Below, piece by piece: positions 12,814-21,941 of a stretch of 64,000 nucleotides of DNA. The translations under genes and the position numbers were made by a program. A model generated the notes under the pieces. The model was given only the letters and a program-made list of their open reading frames with translations, was not told the DNA's origin and searched no databases. The stretch comes from Mycolicibacterium senegalense (lineage in GTDB: Bacteria; Actinomycetota; Actinomycetes; Mycobacteriales; Mycobacteriaceae): positions 2,666,001 through 2,730,000 of the forward strand of contig NZ_CP081000.1 of assembly GCF_019645875.1 (NCBI RefSeq). Direction: 5' to 3'. Position 1 is the stretch's first letter; the number at the start of each line of letters is the position of its first letter.

Positions 12814-14343
12814 CTCGCCGACAGCCGTGCCTGGCTGTGGACAACGGACCACGGGGCAGTCGAGCGTGTCCGGAAGATGATGCGTGGCCACGACGACTGC
12901 TCGATCTGCGCCGAACCACTCACCGGGAGTGAGGATTTCGGCGAGCACTCGTTGTCCGTCGCCGGCGTCGAGGTTCTCCGTAGGCTCATCGAGCAGAACG
13001 ACCGAGAAATCTGACAGCAGCACCCTGGCCAGGAGCAGTCGGCGGCGCTGACCGGCCGACAGCGCGGTGTGGCCGCCTTCGAGTACCGTGGCCAAGCCCT
13101 CGGGCAGGCCGGACAACCAGTCGGTGAGGCCGACTCGCTCAAGCGCCGAGAGCAGTTCGGCATCGGTGGCATCCCCTCGGACCACGAGGAGATTGTCGCG
13201 CACCGTGGTTTCGAAGATGTGTGCGTCCTCGGCGAAAAATGCTGCCCGCCTGGAGTTTTCGTTGAGTCTGTCGGCCATGGCCATCAGCAGCGTGGTTTTG
13301 CCTGAGCCGCTCGGGCCGACCACGGCGAGGCGCCCTCCGGCAGGCAGATCGACCGGGGCGACCTGTGGTCGCCGGCGGGCCTCGGGGTCACCATGGGTGA
13401 GTGCGAGCAGGCGCCGGGCCGCGATGCGCGACTTGGTCAGCCCGACGGCTGCGTCGGGAAGGGCGGTGGTCGCCTCGAAGGCGGACAACGGCAACAGCAT
13501 GAGGATCGCCAGGGTGGTCGGTGCGGTCGTGGTGGCCAGTGCGATGCCTGCGGCGACGGCTCCCAGGACACTGGCGCCGATGGCGAGGCTCGGCATGGCG
13601 GCGGCTAGGGCTGCGGGCAAGGCGGCGCGGTCGGCGGCCCGGCCCCAGTCGCGGTGGCGTCGGTCCACGGTGGCGATCACCTCGTCGAGCCGGCCGCTGA
13701 CGCGCAACTCGGGGGCGTATTCCAGCGCGAGCATGGCGGCGGCGTCGCGGTCGCTACGCTGCTGAACCGCAACCGATTCCGCAGCGGCCACCGCGCGGGC
13801 GGTGATGGCGGGTGCCACGGCTCCGGCGACCAACAGACACAGGCCCAGCACCGCCGCGGCACTCGGCGAGATCAACGCGATGACACCGACGGACACCGTG
13901 CTGAGCACAATGGCAACGACGATCGGCAACACCGAACGCACCACCACGTCGGCCAGTTCATCGACCGAGCTGCCGACCCGGGCCACCAATTCACCGCTGG
14001 GCAGTCTCATCGCATCGTCGTCCGGGGCCGCGGCGAGCTTGCGGTACAGGCCGCTGCGGGCATTGGCCGCTGCCCGCAGCGCCGTGTCGTGGGCCGCCAG
14101 TCGTTGGCAATAGCCGAGGACGCCGCGTGAGATACCCAGCGCCCGTACCGCGACCACGGCCACCGACAGGTCCAAGATCGGGGGCATCTGCCAAGCCCTG
14201 GTGATCAACCAGGCCGAGACACCGGCAAGGGCCAACGCGCTGCCGAGCGAAAGAACACCGAGAACGCTTGCCAGGATCAGTCGGCTCAACCGCGGCCGCA
14301 GCAGCTCCACTGCCAGGAGCAGGAGGGGATCACGACGAAACAT
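12811..14343 (-). CDS. cydC: Thiol reductant ABC exporter subunit CydC
   Basis: 510 aa from the ATG at 14343 (MFRRDPLLLL), which overlaps the end of cydD by 14 nt; a TTG 12 nt upstream is also possible. Half-transporter of the CydDC heterodimer, known to export glutathione/cysteine-type thiols needed for cytochrome bd assembly. Layout: about six TM segments (residues 15-300), then the ABC domain with Walker [12 protein letters not shown] near residue 340, the signature LSAGQRRR and Walker B VVLLDEPTENLD. The Q-loop region is AFFAEDAHIF. Confidence 0.93.
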   Translation of the reverse strand: MFRRDPLLLLAVELLRPRLSRLILASVLGVLSLGSALALAGVSAWLITRAWQMPPILDLSVAVVAVRALGISRGVLGYCQRLAAHDTALRAAANARSGLYRKLAAAPDDDAMRLPSGELVARVGSSVDELADVVVRSVLPIVVAIVLSTVSVGVIALISPSAAAVLGLCLLVAGAVAPAITARAVAAAESVAVQQRSDRDAAAMLALEYAPELRVSGRLDEVIATVDRRHRDWGRAADRAALPAALAAAMPSLAIGASVLGAVAAGIALATTTAPTTLAILMLLPLSAFEATTALPDAAVGLTKSRIAARRLLALTHGDPEARRRPQVAPVDLPAGGRLAVVGPSGSGKTTLLMAMADRLNENSRRAAFFAEDAHIFETTVRDNLLVVRGDATDAELLSALERVGLTDWLSGLPEGLATVLEGGHTALSAGQRRRLLLARVLLSDFSVVLLDEPTENLDAGDGQRVLAEILTPGEWFGADRAVVVATHHLPDTLDCPVVRCPQPGTAVGE

Positions 14344-16015
14344 GTGCAGCACCAATCGTGATCACCTGGTCGCCGATGGCCAATACGGGATCCCGGTGTC
14401 CGACCACCACCACCGTGGCACCGGCGCGGGCGCGGGCAACGACTGCCTGCAGCACTCGCTGCTCCATCGCGGCGTCTAGGTGGGCGGTGGGTTCGTCGAG
14501 CAGTAGCAGCCGCGCGGACGACCCGAGGGCCCTGGTGAGACCCAGCCGTTGTCGTTGGCCCAGAGACAAGCCGACACCCGTACGGCCGATGTGGGTGTTG
14601 AGACCGTCAGGCAGATCGTCGAGTACGTCGTCGAATCCGGTGTCGCGGCAGGCCCGCTCCACATCGTCCAGCGGCCCCAGCAGTTCCAGGTTTTCCAGCA
14701 CGGTCCCCGGAATGAGCACGGGACGGTGCGGAAGCCAGGCGATGTGGCGCCACCACGTGGTCAGATCCAGGTCGCCGACGTCGACCCCGTCCACCCGCAC
14801 CGGGCCCGATGGAAGTGTCGCCAATCCGAGGATCGCTTGCAGCGCAGTAGATTTCCCGGCGCCATTCGGTCCGGTGAGAACTGTCACCCCGCCGGGTTCG
14901 ATTGCCGATCCCAGACCCTCCAGCTCGATCGTCGGTGCGCATGCGGACACCTGCACGCCGCCTTCGGTCGGGGTTTGCGTTTCGCACAGCCGGAACGCCT
15001 GTTCGGCTGCGGTCTTGCCATCCTGGGCCGCATGGAACGCCGCACCCACCCGGCGCAGCGGCCAGAAGACCTCCGGCGCCAACAGCAGGACGGTCAACCC
15101 GGCCGTCAGTGTCACCTCGCCGTAGACCAGGCGCACACCCACGCTCACCGCCACCAAGGCCACGCCCAGGGTGGCCAGCAACTCTAGAACCAGCGAGGAC
15201 AGGAAGGCGATCCGCAACGTCGCCATCGCCGAACGGCGGTGGGCAGCGGCCAGTTCGGTGATCCGCTGAGCGGAGCCGGCGGCGCGGCCGACCGCCCGCA
15301 GTGTCGGGATTCCGGCCACCAGATCGAGCAAGCGGGCCTGCAGCGTGGTCATCGAGGCCAGCGCGGCCGCCGAGCGCTCAGCGGTGACCAGCCCGATGAG
15401 CACCATGAAGATCGGGATCAGGGGCAGCGCGATGACCACGATTGCCGCGGCCTGCAGGTCGTAGCAGGCCATCACGATCACCGCTACCGGCGTGAGGACC
15501 GCTGCCTGCACCACCGCGGGCACATAGCCGGTGAAGTACGGTCGCAGGCCGTCGAGGCCGCGCGTCACCACCACCGCGGCGGCATCACGATCGGCTGCCA
15601 ATCTCCTTGGCGGCAAGGCGGTCACCGAACGCAGCACCTGGCCGGTGAGTTCGCCGATCACCGCTGTCGCGCCCCGTTGTGACAACCGGCCCTGGAGCCA
15701 TTGTGCGGTTGCCCTCAGCACCCACAGCGCACTGAGGCCGATGATGGCGGCACCGTGTCGGGTCGCCGAGCCCGGATCGGTGATGATGCCGGCGACGATG
15801 TGGGCCAGCACCACGGCCGCAGCAATGGTGCTGGCGCTGATCGTCACCCCACACGTCACTGTCGCCAGGAGGTGACGCCGCAGCGCCGATGTCGACCCGG
15901 TGGCGCCGCGGACGCCGAGTGCACGCCAGAGGTTCAGACCGACCGCCGTGACAGTCCGATGGGGGCGGGGATGCGATCCGCGGAAATCCGTTTCCGGAAG
16001 ACCCAGTACGTCCAT
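14330..16015 (-). CDS. cydD: Thiol reductant ABC exporter subunit CydD
   Basis: Partner of CydC. ABC domain: Walker A VLTGPNGAGKST, signature LSLGQRQR, Walker B LLLLDEPTAHLD, H-loop VVVGHRDP. The start is uncertain. The ATG at 16015 (561 aa) overlaps cydB by 82 nt. No ATG, GTG or TTG follows until the GTG at 15859, which would delete the start of the first TM helix (LRRHLLATVTCGV), so I prefer 16015 or a non-standard codon near the cydB stop. Gene order cydA-B-D-C is the mycobacterial one. Confidence 0.88.
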   Translation of the reverse strand: MDVLGLPETDFRGSHPRPHRTVTAVGLNLWRALGVRGATGSTSALRRHLLATVTCGVTISASTIAAAVVLAHIVAGIITDPGSATRHGAAIIGLSALWVLRATAQWLQGRLSQRGATAVIGELTGQVLRSVTALPPRRLAADRDAAAVVVTRGLDGLRPYFTGYVPAVVQAAVLTPVAVIVMACYDLQAAAIVVIALPLIPIFMVLIGLVTAERSAAALASMTTLQARLLDLVAGIPTLRAVGRAAGSAQRITELAAAHRRSAMATLRIAFLSSLVLELLATLGVALVAVSVGVRLVYGEVTLTAGLTVLLLAPEVFWPLRRVGAAFHAAQDGKTAAEQAFRLCETQTPTEGGVQVSACAPTIELEGLGSAIEPGGVTVLTGPNGAGKSTALQAILGLATLPSGPVRVDGVDVGDLDLTTWWRHIAWLPHRPVLIPGTVLENLELLGPLDDVERACRDTGFDDVLDDLPDGLNTHIGRTGVGLSLGQRQRLGLTRALGSSARLLLLDEPTAHLDAAMEQRVLQAVVARARAGATVVVVGHRDPVLAIGDQVITIGAAHVSS

Positions 16016-16974
16016 CCCTGGTACACCAGAACCAGAGGCAGCAGCGTCAACGACGCCCAGGTCATGATCTTCAAGGTGTACGGGGTCGACGAGCCGTTGT
16101 AGATGCTCACGCCCCACTCCGGATCGAGGGTGGACGGCAGCAAGTAGGGGTACATCGACCCGAACAGCAACATGACCACGGCCGCCACGACTATCACGGT
16201 GGCGATGAACGCCCAGCCCTCCCGGGACCGCGACCACATCAATGCCACCGAGACCAGCAGCGCGATCACCGCGACCGCCAGCGGCGCCCACGTCCACGGC
16301 TTCCCGTATTCCAGCTGTGTCCACAACCCGAAGCCCCCGGCCAGCAGGATCACCGGCAGAGTCAGTAGCCGGGCGAACCGGAAGGCGTCATCGCGTATGG
16401 GCCCAGCGGTTTTCAAGGCGATGAACACCGACCCGTAGAACGCGAACAACGAGGCCGTCGCGAGCCCACCGAGCAGGGTATACGCATTGAGTATGTCGCC
16501 GATTCCGGCATGAACCCGATGGTCGGCGTCAATCGGCAAGCCACGCAACAGGATTGCGAACGCGACACCCCAGAGGATGGCCGGCAACCACGAGCCGACG
16601 GCGATACCGAGGTCGGCATACTTCCGCCACTTGGTGTCGTCGATCTTGCCGCGCCACTCGATACCAACGATGCGCAGGATCATCCCGAACAGAATCGCCA
16701 GCAGCGGCAGGTACAACGCCGAGAACAGGGTGGCGTACCAGTTCGGGAAGGCGGCGAACATGGCCGCGCCCGCGGTGATCAGCCACACCTCGTTGGCATC
16801 CCACACCGGCCCGATGGTGTTCAGGACCGCTCGCCTGCGGCTTTCCGGATCGCCCTCGCCTGCGCTGCCCAGCGGGGCCATCAGCATCCCGACGCCGAAG
16901 TCGAATCCCTCCAGTACCACGAATCCGAGGAACAGGACGGCGATGAGGATGAACCAGAGTTCTTGGAGTCCCAT
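15934..16974 (-). CDS. cydB: Cytochrome bd ubiquinol oxidase subunit II
   Basis: 346 aa, multi-TM subunit of the high-affinity terminal oxidase. N-terminal hallmark of CydB: LEGFDFGVGML near residues 22-32, then the conserved GPVWDANEVWLI and FPNWYATLFSALYLPLL. C-terminal YQGWTYWVFRKRI. It follows cydA by 15 nt and forms one operon with it. Confidence 0.97.
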   Translation of the reverse strand: MGLQELWFILIAVLFLGFVVLEGFDFGVGMLMAPLGSAGEGDPESRRRAVLNTIGPVWDANEVWLITAGAAMFAAFPNWYATLFSALYLPLLAILFGMILRIVGIEWRGKIDDTKWRKYADLGIAVGSWLPAILWGVAFAILLRGLPIDADHRVHAGIGDILNAYTLLGGLATASLFAFYGSVFIALKTAGPIRDDAFRFARLLTLPVILLAGGFGLWTQLEYGKPWTWAPLAVAVIALLVSVALMWSRSREGWAFIATVIVVAAVVMLLFGSMYPYLLPSTLDPEWGVSIYNGSSTPYTLKIMTWASLTLLPLVLVYQGWTYWVFRKRISADRIPAPIGLSRRSV

Positions 16975-16989
16975 CTGAGATCAGTCCTC

Positions 16990-18480
16990 TCAGTACGCGA
17001 AAGACAAAGGGGCGGATTCGTCCTCGTCGGGCGGAGTTGGCGGGGCCGGTTCGGAATCGTGTTCCAGAGGCCCTTCGGTCACGTAACGCCGCATGAGCCA
17101 GAACCAGACAACCGCGAGGACGCCGTAGAGCAAGGTGAACACCGCGAGGGAGAAGAACACCGTGCCGGCCGAATGGTCCGAGACACCCTGTTGCACGGTC
17201 AGCCGGACCATTTGGTCGCCGGTCGGGTTCGGTACCACCACCCAGGGCTGACGCCCCATTTCGGTGAACACCCAGCCCGCGGAATTGGCCAGGAACGGCG
17301 TGGGCAGGGTGATCAGCGCCAAAGTGCCGAACCACCGCTGATCGGGGAGCCGTCGTCCGCGGGTCATCCACAGCGCCACCAGTGCGAACGCCAGTGGTAT
17401 CAGCATGAGCCCGATCATGGCCCGGAATGACCAGTAGGTGACGAACAGGTTCGGCCGGTAGTCGCCGGGTCCGAACTTGGCTTCGTACTTCTGCTGTAGG
17501 TCGTTGACACCTTCGAGGGTGACGCCGCTGAATTTGCCCTCGGCCAGGAAGGGCAGCACGTAGGGAACTTCGATCACGTGAGTCACGCTGGCGCAGTTGT
17601 TGTGCGTGCCGACGGTCAGCACCGAGAAGTCCGGATCGGTCTGGGTGTCGCAAAGCGATTCGGCCGAGGCCATTTTCATGGGTTGCTGAACGAACATCAG
17701 CTTGCCCTGGACATCACCTGTGAAGAACAACACCACCACCGCGGCCAAGGCCACGACGCTGCCCAGAATCGTTGCCGGCCGGTACATTCCGGCGGATTCG
17801 GCTCCGAGGTCTGCGGCCGGGGCGTCCAGCGCCTCGCGAGCGGCCTTGCGCCGGTCCCGCACCATCAGCCACGCACTCACGGCAGCGACGAAGGTGCCCG
17901 CGGTGAGCAGCGATCCGGCGACCACGTGCAGGAATGCCCAGATCGCGGTGTTGTTGGTCAGCAGAGCGCCGAAGTCGATGAGCTCTGCCCGCCCGCTCTC
18001 CGGGTTGAACTTCGCCCCGACCGGGTGCTGCATGAACGAGTTGGCCGCGATGATGAAGAAGGCCGACGCGTTCACGGCGAAGGCCACCATCCAGATGCAG
18101 AACAGATGCACCGCGCGCGGCAGCCGAGTCCAGCCGAAGATCCACAATCCGATGAACGTGGATTCGACGAAGAACGCGACCAGGCCTTCGAATGCCAGCG
18201 GTGCTCCGAAAATGTCGCCGACGAAACGCGAGTATTCGCTCCAGTTCATGCCGAACTGGAATTCCTGCACGATGCCGGTGGCCACACCGATCGCGAAGTT
18301 GATGAGGAACAACTTGCCGAAGAATCGAGTCAGGCGGTACCAGCTGTCGTTGCCGGTGACCACCCACATCGTCTGCATGACCGCGATCAGCGGCGCTAAT
18401 CCGATAGTGAGCGGAACGAATATGAAGTGGTAGACGGTGGTGATGCCGAACTGCCACCGCGATACGTCCAAAGCGTCCAT
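16990..18480 (-). CDS. cydA: Cytochrome bd ubiquinol oxidase subunit I
   Basis: 496 aa. Catalytic subunit that oxidises (mena)quinol and reduces O2 at haems b558, b595 and d; it supports respiration under low oxygen or when the bcc-aa3 branch is blocked. Haem ligand His18 sits in TTVYHFIFVPLTIG; the second ligand region is AFLHVVAGSLL; the conserved quinol-site motif GRQPW is near residue 405. The ATG is preceded by GGAAGTAGGACCAG. First gene of cydABDC; a candidate promoter and Crp site lie directly upstream. Confidence 0.97.
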   Translation of the reverse strand: MDALDVSRWQFGITTVYHFIFVPLTIGLAPLIAVMQTMWVVTGNDSWYRLTRFFGKLFLINFAIGVATGIVQEFQFGMNWSEYSRFVGDIFGAPLAFEGLVAFFVESTFIGLWIFGWTRLPRAVHLFCIWMVAFAVNASAFFIIAANSFMQHPVGAKFNPESGRAELIDFGALLTNNTAIWAFLHVVAGSLLTAGTFVAAVSAWLMVRDRRKAAREALDAPAADLGAESAGMYRPATILGSVVALAAVVVLFFTGDVQGKLMFVQQPMKMASAESLCDTQTDPDFSVLTVGTHNNCASVTHVIEVPYVLPFLAEGKFSGVTLEGVNDLQQKYEAKFGPGDYRPNLFVTYWSFRAMIGLMLIPLAFALVALWMTRGRRLPDQRWFGTLALITLPTPFLANSAGWVFTEMGRQPWVVVPNPTGDQMVRLTVQQGVSDHSAGTVFFSLAVFTLLYGVLAVVWFWLMRRYVTEGPLEHDSEPAPPTPPDEDESAPLSFAY

Positions 18481-18519
18481 CTGGTCCTACTTCCGAGGTC
18501 TCAGACCAATCTACGACGG

Positions 18520-18525
18520 AGTGTA
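18520..18525 (-). promoter_or_regulatory. Candidate -10 box of the cydABDC promoter
   Basis: On the minus strand TACACT lies about 40 nt upstream of the cydA ATG, within the 90-nt gap to the next gene. It would place the transcription start near 18513, about 55 nt downstream of the centre of the candidate Crp site. Confidence 0.4.
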
Positions 18526-18559
18526 GTAGATGCTCGGGAACCAGCCACTGGCCATGACC

Positions 18560-18575
18560 GGTGTGTTACGTCACG
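18560..18575 (-). promoter_or_regulatory. Candidate Crp (cAMP receptor protein) site upstream of cydA
   Basis: GGTGTGTTACGTCACG keeps the GTG-N8-CAC spacing and matches TGTGA-N6-TCACA at 7 of 10 positions. Crp control of cydAB is reported for M. smegmatis. The site overlaps the last codon of the upstream HdeD-type gene. Confidence 0.4.
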
Positions 18576-19152
18576 CCGCCCCCTGGGATGAGACGGCGGC
18601 GAGTTTTTTGGCGTCGCTGCGGATTCCGAATGCCGAGATCACCTCGAACACCCCGACCACGATGAGGATGATGCCGGTCACCTGGGTCAGTGCGACCAGA
18701 CCCTCAAGCGGAGCGACGAACATGATGATGCCTGCGATCACGCTGATGACGCCGACGACGATCTCCCAGATGCGCCCCGGCAGCGAGGGATCTCCGATGG
18801 CTGACATCGCGGTTGCGACGCCGCGGAAGATGAACCCGACCCCGATCCAGATCGCCAGCAGGTCGACCGAATTCTGCAGGTTGACGAAGCACAGCACTGC
18901 GAGCACCAGCGCCGCGGCGCCGCCGATGAACAGCAACACCCGGCCGCCGACCGACGACCGGATGCTGAAGGCCAGCACGAGCTGCGAGATACCGGTGATC
19001 AACAGGTAGGCGCCGAAAAAGATGGCGGTGACGAAGATTGCTGCTCCGGGACGGATGAAAACGAGGATGCCCAGGAGGATCGCGAGGATGCCGCCGACTA
19101 ATGCAGACTTCCACAGGTGCGGCAACAGGCTTGGGGCAGCGGTGCTTTCCAT
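18571..19152 (-). CDS. HdeD/DUF308-family membrane protein
   Basis: 193 aa, six hydrophobic segments in three helical pairs, the HdeD (DUF308) fold. Characteristic stretches are LVGGILAILLGILVFIRPG near residues 18-36 and a repeated version, IVVGVISVIAGIIMFVAP, near 130-147. E. coli HdeD is linked to acid resistance, but the role in mycobacteria is not established. CACACT lies 6 nt upstream of the ATG and no Shine-Dalgarno is visible. The gene is followed by cydA on the same strand after 90 nt. Confidence 0.88.
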   Translation of the reverse strand: MESTAAPSLLPHLWKSALVGGILAILLGILVFIRPGAAIFVTAIFFGAYLLITGISQLVLAFSIRSSVGGRVLLFIGGAAALVLAVLCFVNLQNSVDLLAIWIGVGFIFRGVATAMSAIGDPSLPGRIWEIVVGVISVIAGIIMFVAPLEGLVALTQVTGIILIVVGVFEVISAFGIRSDAKKLAAVSSQGAA

Positions 19153-19224
19153 GGTCGCAGTGTGGCATACGCAGCGGCCCTGAACACGGATTTTACGGTA
19201 CGGCTGTGGTGTCGAACCATGCTC

Positions 19225-19271
19225 GTTAAGGTTCCGTTACCGGCGCTGCACCCCCGGCCGGGGGCCGTTAA
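19225..19271 (+). promoter_or_regulatory. Possible GlnR-type operator: three helically phased GTTA(A/C) motifs
   Basis: GTTAA (19225-19229), GTTAC (19236-19240) and GTTAA (19267-19271) start 11 and 31 nt apart, close to one and three helical turns. They lie 57-103 nt before the binding-protein gene of an amino-acid transporter. This resembles the GTnAC-N6-GnAAC architecture of actinobacterial GlnR sites but is not an exact match. A perfect 14-bp palindrome (CCCCCGGCCGGGGG) sits between at 19251-19264. Confidence 0.3.
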
Positions 19272-19327
19272 CGTCTCCGATTTGGGATAGCCCGACTAGA
19301 GCCGCAGACGAAAGAGAAGAGGCAATC

Positions 19328-20248
19328 GTGACTGTTGGATGTCGTCCCCGACGAAGCAAGTTGTGGCGTTTCGCGGTGGTCGTCGCCGCGAGCGGTGCAC
19401 TCGCCATGTCGGGTTGCGCGAGCAATACCGAATCCGGTGGATCCGAAACCAAGGCGACCACCGCGGCAAAGGTTGAAAAGGTCGACGCGATCGCCAACAC
19501 GTTGCCGGAGCCGATCAAGTCGAGCGGCAAGCTGATCGTCGGCACCGACCCGTCGTACCCGCCCAACGAGTTCAAGGACCCCGCCGGTCAGATCATCGGC
19601 TTCGACGTCGATTTGATGAACGCGATCGCGGCCACCCTGGGCCTGACACCGGAATACCGGGCGTCGTTGTTCGACAAGATCATTCCGTCGGTTCAAGGCG
19701 GGAATTACAACGTCGGCATGTCCTCGTTCACCGACTCGAAGAAGCGTGAAGAACAGGTTGACTTCGTGACCTACTTCAACGCCGGCTCGGCGTGGGCGCA
19801 GAAGGTCGGTGCGGGGATCAACCCGGAGGATGCGTGCGGCAAGAAGGTCGCCGTGCAGACCGCCACGGTTCAGGACACCGAAGAAATGCCCGCGCGCAAC
19901 GAGAAGTGCCTCAAGGCGGGCAAGCCCGCAATCCAGGTCGTCAAGTTCGACGATCAGACGGCGGCCACGAGTGCCGTGATGCTCGGGCAGGCGGATGCCA
20001 TGTCGGCGGATTCGCCGGTGACGGCGTACGCGATCAAACAGAGCAACGGAAAGCTCGAGGAGGCGGGGGAGATCTTCGATTCCGCGCCTTACGGCTGGGC
20101 GGTGCAGAAGGGTTCGCCGCTGGCCGCGTCACTGCAACAGGCACTTCAGCACTTGATCGACAACGGTGTCTACAAGCAGGTAGCCGCCAATTGGGGTGCG
20201 GAGAACGGGATGATCGAGAAGCCGGTCGTCAACGGTGCGATCAGCTGA
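19328..20248 (+). CDS. Amino-acid ABC transporter substrate-binding lipoprotein
   Basis: 306 aa, family 3 solute-binding protein. Signal peptide with lipobox ending at Cys30 (ALAMSGC), so membrane-anchored. The binding fold begins at LIVGTDPSYPPNEF and includes GFDVDLMNAIAATLG and the ligand-loop VGMSSFTDSKKREEQVDFV, typical of polar amino-acid (glutamine/glutamate/arginine) receptors. GTG start with GAAAGAGAAGAGG upstream. First gene of a three-gene transporter operon; the ligand cannot be fixed from sequence. Confidence 0.92.
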   Translation: MTVGCRPRRSKLWRFAVVVAASGALAMSGCASNTESGGSETKATTAAKVEKVDAIANTLPEPIKSSGKLIVGTDPSYPPNEFKDPAGQIIGFDVDLMNAIAATLGLTPEYRASLFDKIIPSVQGGNYNVGMSSFTDSKKREEQVDFVTYFNAGSAWAQKVGAGINPEDACGKKVAVQTATVQDTEEMPARNEKCLKAGKPAIQVVKFDDQTAATSAVMLGQADAMSADSPVTAYAIKQSNGKLEEAGEIFDSAPYGWAVQKGSPLAASLQQALQHLIDNGVYKQVAANWGAENGMIEKPVVNGAIS

Positions 20249-20255
20249 GCCGCCG

Positions 20256-21161
20256 ATGAGTGACGCATCGCCGCCGGCCGCCATTGACGCTGTTCCGCTA
20301 CGGCACCCGTGGCGTTGGGTGGCGGCGATCGTCATACTCGTCCTGCTCGGGTTGTTCGTCTACGGTGCGGCGACCAACGAGGCGTACGGATGGGATACGT
20401 ACGCCAGGTACCTCTTCGACCAACGCATCTCGGAAGCAGCCTGGAACACGCTGCAGCTGACCATCTACTCGATGGTCCTGGCCCTGATCCTCGGTGTGCT
20501 GCTCGCGGTGATGCGGCTCTCGCCGAACCCGGTGCTCAAAGCGGTTTCCTGGACCTATCTGTGGATCTTCCGCGGCACGCCGATCTACGTGCAGTTGGTG
20601 CTGTGGGGCCTGGTCCCGGTGATCTACCAGAACATTCAGATCGGTGTCCCGTTCGGTCCGCGGCTGTTCGAATTCAGCCTCTCGGATCCGAACGTCTTCT
20701 GGCTGGCGGTGCTGGGTCTGGGTCTCAACGAGGCCGCCTACATGGCCGAGATCATCCGCGGGGGGCTGATCTCGGTGCCCGAAGGTCAGACCGAGGCGTC
20801 GATCGCGCTCGGCATGTCATGGGGAATGACCATGCGCCGCACGGTTCTTCCCCAGGCGATGCGGGTCATCATCCCGCCGACCGGCAATGAGTTCATCAGC
20901 ATGCTGAAGACCACGTCGCTGGTCACAGCGGTTCCCTACAGCTTCGAATTGTACGGTCGCTCAAAAGATATCGGCGTCGCGCTGTTCGAGCCGGTGCCGC
21001 TGCTGCTGGTGGCCTCCACCTGGTATCTCGCGATCACCAGTGTGCTCATGGTCGGGCAGTATTACCTCGAGCGGCACTTCTCGCGGGGTGCCTCGCGCAA
21101 GCTCACCTCCAAACAGCTCGAGGCGTTGGCCAAAGCGCAGATGGGAGAACCACATCCATGA
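20256..21161 (+). CDS. Amino-acid ABC transporter permease
   Basis: About 301 aa from the ATG at 20256 (MSDASPPAA), 7 nt after the binding-protein stop; a GTG at 20235 inside the previous gene would add seven residues. HisM/GlnP-type permease: TM segments near residues 25-45, 70-95 and further on, the N-terminal RGTPIYVQL block, and the EAA-type loop [14 protein letters not shown] that contacts the ATPase. The C-terminal tail is longer than usual and charged ([20 protein letters not shown]). It overlaps the ATPase gene by 4 nt. Confidence 0.92.
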   Translation: MSDASPPAAIDAVPLRHPWRWVAAIVILVLLGLFVYGAATNEAYGWDTYARYLFDQRISEAAWNTLQLTIYSMVLALILGVLLAVMRLSPNPVLKAVSWTYLWIFRGTPIYVQLVLWGLVPVIYQNIQIGVPFGPRLFEFSLSDPNVFWLAVLGLGLNEAAYMAEIIRGGLISVPEGQTEASIALGMSWGMTMRRTVLPQAMRVIIPPTGNEFISMLKTTSLVTAVPYSFELYGRSKDIGVALFEPVPLLLVASTWYLAITSVLMVGQYYLERHFSRGASRKLTSKQLEALAKAQMGEPHP

Positions 21162-21931
21162 CCGCCGCCGCCGAACCGATGGTGCGGGCCGAAAGCGTGT
21201 GTAAGAACTTCGGTGCCTTGCACGTCCTCAAGGGCGTCACCCTGGACGTCGGCAGGGGCGAGGTGTTGTGCATGGTCGGCCCGTCGGGTTCGGGCAAGTC
21301 GACGTTCTTGCGGTGCATCAACCATCTTGAGCAGGTCAACGCCGGCCGGCTTTACGTTGACGGAGAGTTGATCGGCTATCGCGAACGCGGCGGCAAGCTG
21401 CATGAGATGGCCCCGCGAGACGCCGCCCGGCAGCGCCGCGACATCGGCATGGTGTTCCAGCATTTCAACCTGTTTCCGCACCGCACCGCGCTGGAGAACG
21501 TCATCGAAGCGCCCATTCGGGTCAAGAAGGTGAAGAAGGAGGCTGCGGTGGCCCGGGCCAAAGACCTGCTCGACCAGGTCGGGCTGGCCGCCAAGGCGGA
21601 CGCTTATCCGGCCCAACTGTCGGGTGGGCAGCAGCAGCGGGTCGCCATCGCCCGGGCACTGGCGATGAACCCCAAACTGATGCTGTTCGACGAGCCCACC
21701 TCGGCACTGGATCCCGAATTGGTCGGTGAGGTACTGGCAGTCATCAAGAAACTCGCGGGCGAGGGCATGACGATGGTGGTGGTCACCCACGAGATGGGCT
21801 TCGCGCGCGAGGTCGCCGACAAGCTGGTGTTCATGGACGGCGGCGTCATCGTAGAGAGCGGCCCGCCGCGCGAGGTGATGGCCAACCCGAAACACGAACG
21901 CACAAAGGAGTTTCTGTCGAAGGTGATGTAG
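21158..21931 (+). CDS. Amino-acid ABC transporter ATP-binding protein
   Basis: 257 aa, GlnQ/HisP-type ATPase that energises the import complex encoded by the two preceding genes. Walker [10 protein letters not shown] near residue 43, Q-loop [12 protein letters not shown], signature LSGGQQQR, Walker [14 protein letters not shown] and H-loop VVTHEMGFA. The ATG overlaps the permease stop (ATGA). One insertion, [15 protein letters not shown], lies between Walker A and the Q-loop and is common in this subfamily. Confidence 0.95.
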   Translation: MTAAAEPMVRAESVCKNFGALHVLKGVTLDVGRGEVLCMVGPSGSGKSTFLRCINHLEQVNAGRLYVDGELIGYRERGGKLHEMAPRDAARQRRDIGMVFQHFNLFPHRTALENVIEAPIRVKKVKKEAAVARAKDLLDQVGLAAKADAYPAQLSGGQQQRVAIARALAMNPKLMLFDEPTSALDPELVGEVLAVIKKLAGEGMTMVVVTHEMGFAREVADKLVFMDGGVIVESGPPREVMANPKHERTKEFLSKVM

Positions 21932-21941
21932 CGTCGAAGTC

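Noticed and set aside
19251..19264. Perfect palindrome CCCCCGGCCGGGGG
   Set aside because: Without a loop it cannot form a normal hairpin, and in this GC-rich genome it may be chance; kept only as context for the phased motifs.
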